DNA from: Colius striatus
Lineage: Eukaryota > Chordata > Aves > Coliiformes > Coliidae
NCBI RefSeq assembly: GCF_028858725.1
Contig: NC_084763.1
Coordinates: forward strand, 51,406,152 to 51,470,151
Direction of reading: 5' to 3'
Length of the DNA stretch: 64,000 nt
Made by a program: the position numbers and the translations under genes
Shown: piece by piece, positions 40,280 to 51,646 of the stretch
Layout: the number at the start of each line of letters is the position of its first letter
How positions within the stretch are numbered: the stretch's first letter is position 1
Notes under the pieces: generated by a model
The model's input: the letters and a program-made list of their open reading frames with translations, nothing else
What the model was told of the DNA's origin: nothing
Databases searched by the model: none

Positions 40280-40335
40280 ATCACCCGGACAAAAGCTGAG
40301 TCAGAGCACAGCAGCAGTCTGCGCTGCAGCAAGAC
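40280..40335 (+). promoter_or_regulatory. Possible intronic promoter or enhancer with AP-1/NF-E2-type site
   Basis: GCTGAGTCA (reverse TGACTCAGC) fits both the AP-1 TGAGTCA core and the TGACNNNGC antioxidant-response/NF-E2 pattern. It sits about 33 bp before the candidate first-exon ATG, in a locally GC-richer stretch. A single short motif is weak evidence on its own; its position beside an exon-like ORF is what makes it worth noting. Confidence 0.3.
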
Positions 40336-40419
40336 ATGGCCCAGTTCAAGATTTTGGACTGTATGATCAATCACAACTGGAGTTTTATATGTAACCTGTA
40401 TTGTGCATGGAGCGATCAG
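40336..40419 (+). CDS. Candidate alternative first coding exon of ARHGAP21
   Basis: An ATG with G at -3 and G at +4 opens 28 codons (MAQFKILDCMINHNWSFI at the start, CAWSDQ at the end) that run to a CAG|GTTTGT donor in phase 0. That phase matches the phase 0 start of exon 2, so splicing would give an ARHGAP21 form with a different N-terminus. An in-frame stop (TGA, 40297-40299) shows that the ATG, not an upstream codon, would start this frame. The stop lies inside a TGAGTCA AP-1-type site (40297-40303), and the 60 bp before the ATG are richer in CpG and GC than the surroundings. The donor is only moderate. No TATA box or start site is evident, and I cannot match the peptide to a known isoform. 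Confidence 0.35.
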
Positions 40420-42570
40420 GTTTGTTATTTGCTTATCCTTCTATATTTTAATATGCTGATAACAATTTTGCATAAGGAAAAAAAAGGGCTCTGGTTGATC
40501 TCTTCTCCCCACCCCCAGTCCTACTGAGGATGTTGTATTAGAAATGTTGGCATTTACTAAGGAGTTTTCTAGAGTTATTAAGAATACAAAGCATGCTTTG
40601 ACTATATAGTTGCCTTTTTAACACTTTGAGTACTTCACATTATTCTCTTAGTCTTAAGCTTTGAGGGGTTTTACTTCTTGAACTGCCCAAAAATAAGTAT
40701 CATGTACAGGAGGAAGGAGACATGCCAGGATAAACTGCATTGTTAATAAATACTAAGCTGATTTTTTTACTTGCTTTAAAAGGACTCAAACATCTTGTCT
40801 ATTTCAAAATACTTGATCATGAATATGACTTCTAAACAGTAGTGTCAGGAGAGGTTGTTACACTTTTTTAACATACAGGATAAAATTTCCACAGGATGTT
40901 ATTCAGTCCTTAAGTATGGACAGATTTAAGTCTAATTGATTGACCTAATGCGTAATGGGAGAGGTGAAAAAATACACTTACTAAAGGATTTAAAACAGTG
41001 TATGCAGTTGTAATACTGCCTTCAAGGTACTCTGGATAATATTACCTGTATTTCTCTTATAGCATTCAGCCAGTTACTGAAGAATATTTTTGTTCTTTTA
41101 TGGTGTAAGGGGAAGGTAAGGACTTCTTAGAAAGTTGCAGTTTCACTGCAGTAACTAGAGGCAGGTGATTTGGAAATATACTCACCATACATAGAAATCC
41201 TTGGAAGCAATATACATTTAAAATACAAACAATGCCTGTATGTCATGTCTGTACTGAAACTTCTTAATCAGGAAAATACATTGCTGTGTGGTGGTGCTGG
41301 TTTTTTAAATGACGCAAAAGCAGATTCACAATGTCAGGGTGTTTTGAGTCATCTTAATGTTACAGGTTAAAGAAGGCTCTTCTGTTGAATTTGAAAAAAT
41401 GTAGAGGAAACTTAAGGCATTCTCTTAGAGTTTTAATTTTCTCAGATGCTTAACTTTAAAGTTAATCTGTTTTGTTTACACATATGTAAGAATTCATCTG
41501 TATAGGCAAATTCAATATGACACTTGCTTCATGTACTTCAGAGAAATAAAGAAGAAATAAGAAAAGGCTTAGTTCATGATGTGGCTAGTCCTGTGAAGTT
41601 GTAAAATCCATTTGGTCTAAGTGGGGATGTGGTTTTTGAGCAGGCTGAGGTGTTTAACATACTGCAGACTGACCCTTCAACAAAATTCCAGACAGGGTTC
41701 CCATAACCTAAAAACTGTTTCTTAGCAAGCTGGAAAGAAAAAACCAAGCCTTATACCAATATTCATCACACTACTTGCATGTCTGATGTAGGAATGTTGC
41801 TAAACTGTTAGATGTTGCTAGATTTTATAATTTAAGTAGAATAGGCAATTACTGTGTTTGGAGGGGGTTGTTTGGTTGATTTTTTTTTTTTTCTGAACTC
41901 CCTGTAAACTATACATTTTAATGAATGGCTGCAGATATTTTTCTTTGAATTGAAACTGAAAGTTCATTTATTAGATATTATAGTGCAGCTGCTCTCTTCC
42001 TACTGCATCAAAATGCTATGGCAGGAGTGGAGAGTGTCAGGCTTAGAGATGTATGCTGCTTTGTATAGCAGTGTTGCTCCACATTCCCCACCTAGCAGTC
42101 TCCAAGCAGGCTGCTGGTGAGAGTGCTCATGGATAACCTGTGAAGTCTAAGACTAACAGCTCTTTCTCAAGTGTAACCTCAAAGCACAGCTCCGCTTGGC
42201 TCATGCTGTCCTTGAATTAGCAAAAGTTAAAGACTTTTTTCTTTGGCAATTTCCATCCATTCTGACCCTAATAAAACAGCAGAGGATGAATTACTACATG
42301 TGATCCAAGAACTGAGTTGAAGCCTTGCTTAGAAGAAAACAAGTATTCTTCTAAAAAACATCAGAAATAAATATTCAAGAACAAAACACAAACCTATTTA
42401 ATTGTCTGAATGTGGTACTTATATTTTCTCAAATCACGTTAGAGTCCTCCTAATGATTTCCTTTGGTTTTACTGCTCCCCTCTCCCAGCATACATTTCTC
42501 AGTGTGGTTTTTAAAACAGGAACCAAACAAGTATTAAATAGGCAGGAATATTTTCTTCTATCTACTGTGA

Positions 42571-43742
42571 TGTGGTGATTTAGCCCTGGCTGGGTGCCAG
42601 GTGCCCACCAAATCACTCTTTCACTCCCCCTCCTAAAATGGACAGGGCAGAAAGAGATATAACAAAAGATAGAAATATAAGGAAGGAATATAACAAAGAG
42701 TCAAGATAAGGACAGGGTAATTGCTGAGTGATCTCTGTCATGGGCAAAACAGACTTGACTTGGGGAGAAACGGTTTGATTTATTAACAAACAATCAAAAC
42801 AGAGTGAGGAAATGAGAAATGAAAAAAATCTTAAAATACTTCCCTCCACCCTTGCTTCTTTCTGGGACTTTTCCCTCCTCCCTCTGAGTGGCACAGGGGA
42901 ACAGGGATTGGAGGTCAGGCTCAGTTCATTACCAATGGTCTTTGCTACCGCTTGCTCTCAGGGGGAGGCCTCCTCATGTTTCCCACTGCAACAATGTGGG
43001 ATCCCTCCCACGGGAGACAGTCCCTCACAAACTTCTTCAATGGGGGTTCTTCCTATGGGCTCCTCACAAACTACTCTAGCATGAGTCCTTCCCATGTGCA
43101 GTTCTTCAGACTGCCCCAATGTGGGTCTCATCCACTGGTGAAACAGTCCTTCAGGAAGAGACCGCTCCAGCGTGGGTCCCCCATGGGGTCACAAGTCCTG
43201 ATAGCAAACCTGCTCCAACCAGGGCTCCTCTCTCCATGAGTTCCTGTTCCTGCCAAGAACTTGCCCCATTGTAGGCTTTCCACAGTCACAGCCTCCTTCA
43301 GGCATCCACCCGCTGTGGCGCGGGCTCCTCCATGGGCTGTGAGTGGATCTCTGCTCCCCCGTGGCCTCCATGGGCTGCAGGGGCACAGCCGCCTCAGCGT
43401 GGGCTGCACCACAGGTCACGGGAATCTACTTCAGTACTTAGACATTTCTTCGCCCTCCTTCAGTGACCTTGGTGTCTGCAGAGATGTTTTTCTTACATTC
43501 TCATTCCCTTCCTGCTGTAGTTTAGCACTTGCACAGCAACTTTTTCCCCTTCTCAAATATGTTAATCACAGAGGTGTTGCCTCCATTGCTAATTGGCCAG
43601 GCCTTGGTCAGCTGTGGGTCGATCGTAGAGCTGACCAGCACTGACCCTGTGAGATACCAGGGAAGCTTCTAGCAGCTCTTTTTAAAAGAGGCCACCTGTG
43701 TAGTCTCCAGTATCCAAACTGGCCACACAAACCCATTATACA
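42571..43742 (-). mobile_element. Solo LTR of an avian endogenous retrovirus (copy 1)
   Basis: A stretch of about 1.17 kb matches the layout of a common avian LTR. On the minus strand it begins TGTATAATGGG (43742 inward), carries a block of 40-50 bp subrepeats, then an AATAAA polyadenylation signal within TTAATAAATC (about 42778-42787), and ends CACCACA at 42571. The + strand therefore shows the antisense. Several subrepeats share a CTCCAGCGTGGG-like core followed by a CCCATGGGG-like core. No gag, pol or env reading frame adjoins it, and no polypurine tract or primer-binding site is visible, so it is best read as a solo LTR. No clear target-site duplication is seen, and the ends are therefore approximate. 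The family is not named. Confidence 0.75.
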
Positions 43743-44664
43743 TGATAATTTAGATTTAAAAAAACACTTTCACAGTGCAGCATGAAAGTGACTGGAGGTA
43801 GTTGCCCTCTGCTCTCTGATACAACAATCTGTTGTGTCTTAGAATGTTTTCAAAGAATATACAGTGTTTTGTACAAAACTAGAAACCTCTAAAGTCAAAT
43901 CACAGATGACTGGAATTGGTGCAGTCCTGTTGGTGTCAATGAATTAGTTTTTATTCTAGACCTTGGATGAGATTGGTGGCCATCATGTGGTGATTGATGA
44001 GTAATCACTCAGAAGCCTTCTGTGATAATCTGAGTACAAAAATAAACCAACTGCTTGCAATTTTTCATCTTTCAATCTTTGTTCATGGGACAATGTGACT
44101 ACTTCCAGTCTTTCTTAAAATGAGTTATTGTAAAGTACCGAACTGTCTTGCTTTTTTTGTGTGTCATCTATCACTGTCATGTAGTAGGACATGGGGTAGA
44201 TGGAAGTGTGGAAGTCTTACGACCAATTTAGAACTTCAACATGATTTCAGATATAGGGTTAGTGCAGGAGAGTAGCAGGTAAAACACTTACATCGTCTGG
44301 GAGAGCACTGTAAATATATTTGTGTGCAGAATTTAGCCAGGCTGCTCCAAGAGAATCATAGATGACTAAATAATACAACCTGGTCTTGGTAAACACTGAT
44401 TTTTAATTTATTTTTTTTAGTGTTTTTTTCTGTAAGAAAAGTCTTAAAAATAAAGCTAAGGAATTTTTTTTTTTCCTTTAATAGTCTGATGTTTACAGAG
44501 TTGTAGTCTCAGAATCGCAACTTAGCAAACTAACTGTGATCCAAATAAGAGTTCCTCAACAACTATATGGAAGTGCTAAGTAATGTTTTTACTCAGTAAC
44601 ATAAGAACTAGGCACATTTTAAGTAAAATGCAGAAGAAGCTACCCCCACTGTCCTCGTAAGGAC

Positions 44665-45455
44665 ATGGTTTATCAGCCTTAGCTGGGGGTGCTAGGTGTC
44701 CAGCAAGTCATTCTGTCACTCCCCCACCTAAACTGCACATAGGAGAGAGAACAAAAGATACGCTAGTTGAGATACAAACAGAGATCAGTCAGCTATTACA
44801 GTCATGGGCAAACAGACTCAACTTGGGGAGAATTTATTTGATTTATTAATAAACAATCAAAACTGAGTAGGGAAAATGAGAAATAAAAAACCCAAATCTT
44901 AAAACACCTCTCTTCACTCCTCTTCTTCCCAGGACTCTCCCTCCTACTATCAGCAGTGCAGGCAGACAGGGAATGGAGATAATAGTCAGTTCATTACACT
45001 TTGCCACTGCTTCCTCTCGGGGTAGGACTCCTCATACTTTTCACTGCTATAGTGTGGGATCCCTCCCATGAGATAGTCCTCCACAAACTTCTCCACCGTG
45101 AGTCCTTCCCACAGGGTTCAACTCTTCACAAACTGCCCCAATGTGGGTCTCATCCATGAGGAAAACAGTCCTTCGGGGAGTTAACTGCTCCAGTGTGGAT
45201 TCCCCATGGCATCATAAGTCCTGCCACCAAACCTGGTCCAGCATGTCCATCTCTTTGCATGGGTTCCCAGGTCTTGCCAAAAAATTGCTCCAATGTGGGC
45301 TTCCCATGGAGTCGCAGCCTTCTTTGGGCATCCACCTGCTCCAGCGTGGAGTCCTCCACAGACTGCAGGTGGATCTTTGCTCCCCGGTGGCCTCCATGGC
45401 TGCAGGGGCAGGGCACCACCTTGGGCTGCACCAGAGGTCACAGGGGATTCTCTGT
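44665..45455 (-). mobile_element. Truncated LTR of the same family (copy 2)
   Basis: It aligns by eye with copy 1 along most of its length, in the same orientation: the AGTCATTCTGTCACTCCCCC start, CATGGGCAAACAGACTCAAC, TTATTTGATTTATTAATAAA with the minus-strand AATAAA, and the subrepeat block. It stops at about 45455 and lacks roughly 300 bp that copy 1 has, which on the minus strand is the 5' (U3) end. The many differences from copy 1 indicate separate old insertions or an old duplication rather than the two LTRs of one recent provirus. The 920 bp between the copies show no retroviral coding sequence. Confidence 0.7.
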
Positions 45456-48400
45456 TCAAGTTAGGTTATCTTACTGTGTTGTTACTCCTGTTAATATACT
45501 GCATCAGGAAGGGAGAGAAGGAATACCATAAAAATCTTGACTTGCACAGTGCAGGGTGTGTTATTTTCAGCTTTATTGAGTAAAAGGTGTAAAATCATCG
45601 CAGGAAATAGCTGGTGGCTTTACTCAGTGTGAGAATTCATATTACATTTTGTAATGTTCAGAAGTAGTACAGGGAGGTAACTTAGTAACAATGAGCAATT
45701 CAAGCCATAGCAATAGTCATGCAAAGACAAATACTTCTTAAAAAAGCAAATAGTTTTGTGTTAAAATAGATTTCTTCTCTTTCCCCACCTCAACCTCCAG
45801 AGATAAAAATGTAGACCTAGTCATCCATACTAGTCATTACTGACGTGCTCAGTGCAAACTGTGAGGATATACACGTCACATATGATCACATCATGAGTCG
45901 ACCCTCAAAAGCTTCTGGATTTTCAGCTAAACTGAAAATCCTATAGACAGCTTTCTCTTCTTTATCCTCTTACTGATATCTCGTCTCTGGACATAAACAT
46001 TTAAGAGTTTTTTTTCAGGTTAATGACTTCACAGTCCCTTTTAAAGCATTCCTGTGTATTGTGTCTTGTAAGTGAAGTTCTTAACTGGAAATGCTGCTCC
46101 TCTGTTGTATGTGCACAATATAGAGTTTTGAAATAATTGGAAGTTGAATGTGGCTATGCATCTGTGTAGGTTTTATTTTTTGGTACAAAGTCCCAAGCCT
46201 TTTTCCTTTGTGAGTTTGAGTTTCTTAAAACTTTTAATAGTTTGGTTGGTACATTATATAGTGTGAAACACAGGACCAGAATTGTATTTAAGTGGTGACT
46301 TTGTAAGTTTATTGATCTCTGTGTTAGAAAGCTTTAACGCAAAGCATCTCAAGCTATATATAATTAGAGGTTATTTTGGAGGAAGGAAGTTATATATGTG
46401 TGAGTGTAAAGAATCTTGACACAATTGTCTTCCAGATTTTGTGGTGTTTTGAGCCATGTTCTCAGTGTTAAACTTCTGAAGTAGTTTAGGCTTGATATGA
46501 ATAGTTCTCCTCTCAAGCCTGTTGTTCTTGAAACACTCCGTGTGTTAAGGTTAATCTTTTGCAAACAGTCAGACTCTGGACTAGCAACTCACTTGCAATA
46601 ACCATATTTTTAGCATAATAATTTGGATTTTGACATTGAGGGTAAATTCTTTGATCTTCCAAAGGCTTCCATTTGGCTTTGGGCATTTCTGCAGTACAGG
46701 AAGTAAAATTTTAGGTAAAGCTGCAGCATTGGAGAATTGAATGATCTTAAATCATAACAGCTTGAATTAACAGCAGATATGATGATGTATTTATGCAGAT
46801 GAAGTGGTGTGACTAGTATCCAAATTATATATTTTTTTTTTTATTTTAGAACAGGAATGAGCATATTCTGTTTATGTTGAAAAGTTCAGTAGCTTCAGTA
46901 GAAGATCAACCTTGTACATTAGAGAGCAGGTGTAAGTATTTCTGTCCCATTGCTGAGCCCACAAAGTAAGGTCCTTACTCAGTGTTGTAGCTTCATCATG
47001 GAGTAGCCTAGTGCAAGCACCAAGGTTTGTCATAGGGACAAAGAGGTTGTAGAACAGCTAGTGCTCTCTTGGGTGATTTGTCCTACTTGAACTATGTTTC
47101 TTCTAGAGTCGATAGTTATTGGAACCAAGCCATAGCCTCTGGCTATGGTGGAGAGCAGCAGTATGAACCGAAGGAAATTTTTAGGTAGTTCTGAAGTCGA
47201 CACTAGTTTAAAGCTGTGTTGCATCTGGTCTGTACAAGTCAGACCTCGTTTTTCTTAGTGGCTTCTGCAAAAGTATTTCATGTGGAAATAGGTATGCTAC
47301 AATAGCCTGGTGAAAGTGTAGTGGAAGCTATCTGGTACGTTGTGTGTTTGATAAAGTCCACGTTATTTTAGAAAACAAACCAGTACGAACTTTGTTGAAG
47401 CTCATTCCTGTTTTTGCAGTAGTGTACTTAGCTGGGGACATGGGTGGTGTTTCTTACTGTTCTCTCCCTGTTTATCAGAAGCAGAGTAGGTCATGGAGCA
47501 ACTTGTATTCGTGGGTCTATGGAAAAGTTTCCCTAGGCTGAAGGAAGGAGAGGATGGCAGCCCTTGACAGGCAGTGAATATGCAAACCACTCTTTATCAC
47601 TTCTGTCAGACTGCTGAGGAGGTTCTTTTACCGTGGATGGAGTAACCTCAAACATTACTTCAATGCTGAGGGGCACAAGCATGCTTTCTTCATCTCCTGT
47701 CTCTGATATTTCCAGATTAGACTGTAAGGTGAGGACAAAGCATTTCCTATTCTTAACAAGCAATGACAGAACAAGCAGAGAAGGAAAAGCTTCAATTTAG
47801 CTAAATTAAGATCACATGACATTTTGCTGTTATGCTACCAGCCCTGCAGATGTTTCCTTTCTTTCCAGTTTAAGGATGTAGCTGTTAAGAGGGGAGGCTT
47901 TTACTAATGAGCCTATAAGAAAACAAGGAAGCTCTCAATTTCTTCTTGTTTTCAACATTTTTCTGACTAAATTTAATACTATGAGCTCTGTGTTTATTAT
48001 TGTAAATACTAAAATGCAAGATATAAACAAAAACGCATTGTGAAAAGATTTTGCATCTTTTGTCTTAGGAAGGCTGGATACTTTGTACTCTTGTTTCTTG
48101 GTCCCATTGCTTGAAATAGACTGTTAACTGTGGAAGTGCAAGGCATGATCTACACTGAAGTGCACATAACTCTGAAAAGAATCTTGGTAAAATAGTACAG
48201 GTTTTGGTTATGAACAAGCTGCTACAAATGTATGCACACACAAAATACAGTACACTTTTTGTGGGTATATATGTGTGTATAAAATAAAATAGACATTTAT
48301 ATGGTAGACTAGGATCATTTTAATGATTGATGTATGCTAAACTTGCTATTATCTAGTCTTTAAAGGCAGATCTGGTAAGTTAGTGTGTGTTTACATCTGG

Positions 48401-48880
48401 GTAATTTGGGGATCAGATGCTAAGTCTGGAGAAGTCCTGTTTGAGCTGTTGTGGAGCACTAGTCATGCCAGAGCTGATTTTGGCATGATCTGGTGAAGTT
48501 AAGAGTATAGTGCAGAAAGTTCAAGTACCAGAACTGCAGTGTAAGAAAACCAGAACTTGCTGGGGATGGGATGACATACACACACAGAGCTATTTCAAGT
48601 CTAGGCAGACTTAGTAGGCTGGGATTCTCCCTGCTTCAAAGTAGAAAAGCTCGTCTGGACCTCCTCTGGCCTGGGGAGCTGCATACTCCTTTCATTCAGC
48701 AGGTAGGTCTAGCTAGGCTCAGTTTATAGACACAGTTGTTACATGACACAGGTGACATTGCATTTAATCCAGAGGCAGGTAAACTGATGAGTTTTCAGTT
48801 GAGCAGGCACATGGAAGTTAAAGTTTTTAGAATTATCTTTTTTCAGACATTTGCATGTCCTTGAGTAGTTTGCCAGTCTA

Positions 48881-48904
48881 GTTACTAGTTACTCAACTAG
48901 TAAC
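48881..48904. repeat. Perfect 10-bp inverted repeat
   Basis: GTTACTAGTT and AACTAGTAAC flank a 4-base spacer (ACTC), forming a short potential hairpin. No terminator or RNA gene context is present. Confidence 0.85.
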
Positions 48905-51604
48905 TCAAGCTGTGATGGAGGGACTTGATTTCAAATCATGATGAATGAGTTTTTCAGGTATAGTCTTTCTCTAACCCACCTTGCTTTTCTGTATTTGAGT
49001 TCAGGGGGGAAAATGCAATATATAAGTGTTAAGGTGAGGGAGGAAAGTAAAGGTGTCCATAGATAGCCTTCAGCTTTACGTTCCAGATCTTGTGGAATAG
49101 TGATGAGACTGACATGGGCACCAGCTGCTGTGCATTACAGAGCAGCCTTTTATGAACAATAGAGCACAGTAAGGAGAGTTTAAGCTGTGTAATAAGCTGC
49201 CTGTGTGGAGATTTTTCTAGTTTGTTTTCTGCATGTGCCGTGACATTTTGAGTACTGAAGTACTTTATCTTGAAAACGCTGTTTCTTCTTTGAGCGTTTA
49301 CTACAACAGTAGTGACAAAAGTACACAGAAGCATGTGTCCCTCTGTCCTCCTTCCACCCACAAGCTGCATGGTGCAGTCTCCTTCCTTGTGCCTCCCAGC
49401 CATCTGCCACGCTGGCACGGACGCTTTGTTTTGAAAAGATGCAGGTTTCCCACTTAATTTTCATACATTTAAAGTAGTCATACAGTGCTTTTATCAGCCT
49501 TTCTCCTTGTGTGGACGTGATTTAAGTATTTATTGAGTTGGGTTATTAAATTCTGAGATGCATTTCAAAATCTGCTTTGGTGTCTTCACGGATATCTGCA
49601 GCCACTGCCTTTTGTTATTGAATTCAAAGAACAATCAAGGCTTGTATTCCATCTGGGTGGGATTTACACTCTTAAAAGAAAGTGGTAGGTTTGCTGCCAG
49701 GGCCATCTCATAGCAAATACCTGAATTAACTCCAGTTAGTCCCCCAAAAAGAACTTCTTGCTGCTGTGGCCAGCTGGGCTTAGTGTCATAACAGTGCATT
49801 AAAATAATAAAAAGCAGGCTTCTGTGAGGAAAATACCTTGGTCTGTGGGCATGCCACTGAGTGATGCTTACGTCTTTATTGCCTTACCCTCGCTCTGAAA
49901 TGTCATTGTGGGGCTATTGGCAAGACCCATGAGAGGACTGACTGAGGGAGAGCTGCCCATAGAGGCAGCGTTGCTGCTGGTGGCTGCTCAGGGCCCGCCT
50001 GACCAACCAAGGTGAGCAGCAAACAGGAGAGATGGCATTGCCCATCTTTAGTCTAAAGCAATCACTAATAATTTCTGTGTTCCTGTGGTCTGATACTGAA
50101 GCCACTCATTGTAGTAACTTAGTCTCCATCCGGAGTCATAAAGGATTTGGCGCTTGTTCTAGAGAGGTAGCTGAGTGCTTCAGTTTGTTTGTCTTGATTG
50201 TCCTTTCCAGTTACTGCATCCTCAGCTGCAATTCAAGACAAATGTTAGTGTTGGGGAATCTCAGCAAATATCCTGCACTTCATGTGCACATAACAGCTGC
50301 TTCTTAAGGGATCAGTGGGGTCTCCTGGTGATTCAGTGCAGACACTCTCCATGAGTTGGAAAAGTTTTCCTCTGGAGACGTAATCATTCTTTTTTCCTTT
50401 TAAACATTTTATTTCCCCTCCCACCTTCATGAAGAGCTGTTGCACAGAAGAAGACTTGTGCCTTCCAATTTCAGAAGCAGACTTTGCTGTTAGCAGCATA
50501 GAGAGGGCCCTGACTAGACTAGTTTTATCTGTCTCTGTGAATGCTATATACCAATAGTTTTAAGTGTGAGGACTCATGCTCCATTTATCTTAGTATCTCA
50601 GCTTTCTTATGTGGTAAGAGTGGTTCTGTAGCTGTTTGATCTTTGGAGCTTTGAGGGCTTGTTTACGTCTTCATTTCCAGTTTCAGGTGCTTCATGGCAA
50701 GGCAGCCTTCTCTAGATAACTGAAAAGAGGCTCAGCAGCTACTAGCATTGGATAATCAAATGCTTCCTGCAGCTTTCTTAAATGTGTAATACCAAGTGGA
50801 CAGGATAGAGATTGTTCTGTGTCATGCTCTGAGGATTTTGCTACCAGCCAGCATGGTCTGTTGCGTGGAATCTTCTTTATCTGGTCCATTTTGCAAAAGA
50901 ATGGAGGAATATGAAGGGATGTTCTGAGGTAGGAAACACTTTCCTCTTCTGTGCCCCATGGTGCTCCTACAGTGTCACTCTGCAGATAAAGTTAGTTAGT
51001 CTCGAACTACAGTCACTCTAGTCTGCTACACTGTGGTCGTGTCTGGTTTTATTGAAGTGCTGCTAATAAAAAGTACATGTCAACACATATTAAATGTCAG
51101 CAATTATATATTGTACTGTTAATTTGTATTGCGTGTAAGTTGTATATTGAGAGTTGAACTTATTGAATAGAGGGAAGCCTTTAATATTATGGTGGTTTTT
51201 ATTTCTACTTAAAGTTCAGTTTGACGTCGGCACAGGAGGTGTTTACGCTTATCTGTGCGCAACTAATGGTTGTGTTTCTAGAAGGAAGATAGGCAAAAGG
51301 ATGTATTTTCCGATCAAACTAGAAATCACAGGAATGCCTACTGTTGGGATTTGAACATGATGAGAATTCATCCTTAGAGGAGAGTACGTACACAAAGTCA
51401 AATTTCACAGGGAGACTCTCAAAGCAAAATCGATTGGTTTTTTTAAAAGTAGTATTTAAGGCAGAGTCTTGGCATACAGATGTCTTTACACCCTGAAGTC
51501 TGTATAGCATCTTGTTACATGGATGGAGAGAGCCAGAGAGAGAGAAGTCCTGCGGTATTGATAGAGCATGTAGGTAGATGCAACTAATTAATATGTATTA
51601 TAGA

Positions 51605-51646
51605 TCTGCATTAAGATTACATCTATCTGCATTAAGCTTACATCTA
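51605..51646. repeat. Tandem 21-bp duplication
   Basis: Two head-to-tail 21-bp copies beginning TCTGCATTAAG differ at a single base (A or C at position 12 of the unit), consistent with a fairly recent local duplication. Confidence 0.9.

Noticed and set aside
42571..45455. A single small provirus bounded by two LTRs
   Set aside because: The LTR copies are too different, no polypurine tract or primer-binding site is visible at the inner ends, and there is no gag, pol or env sequence between them.
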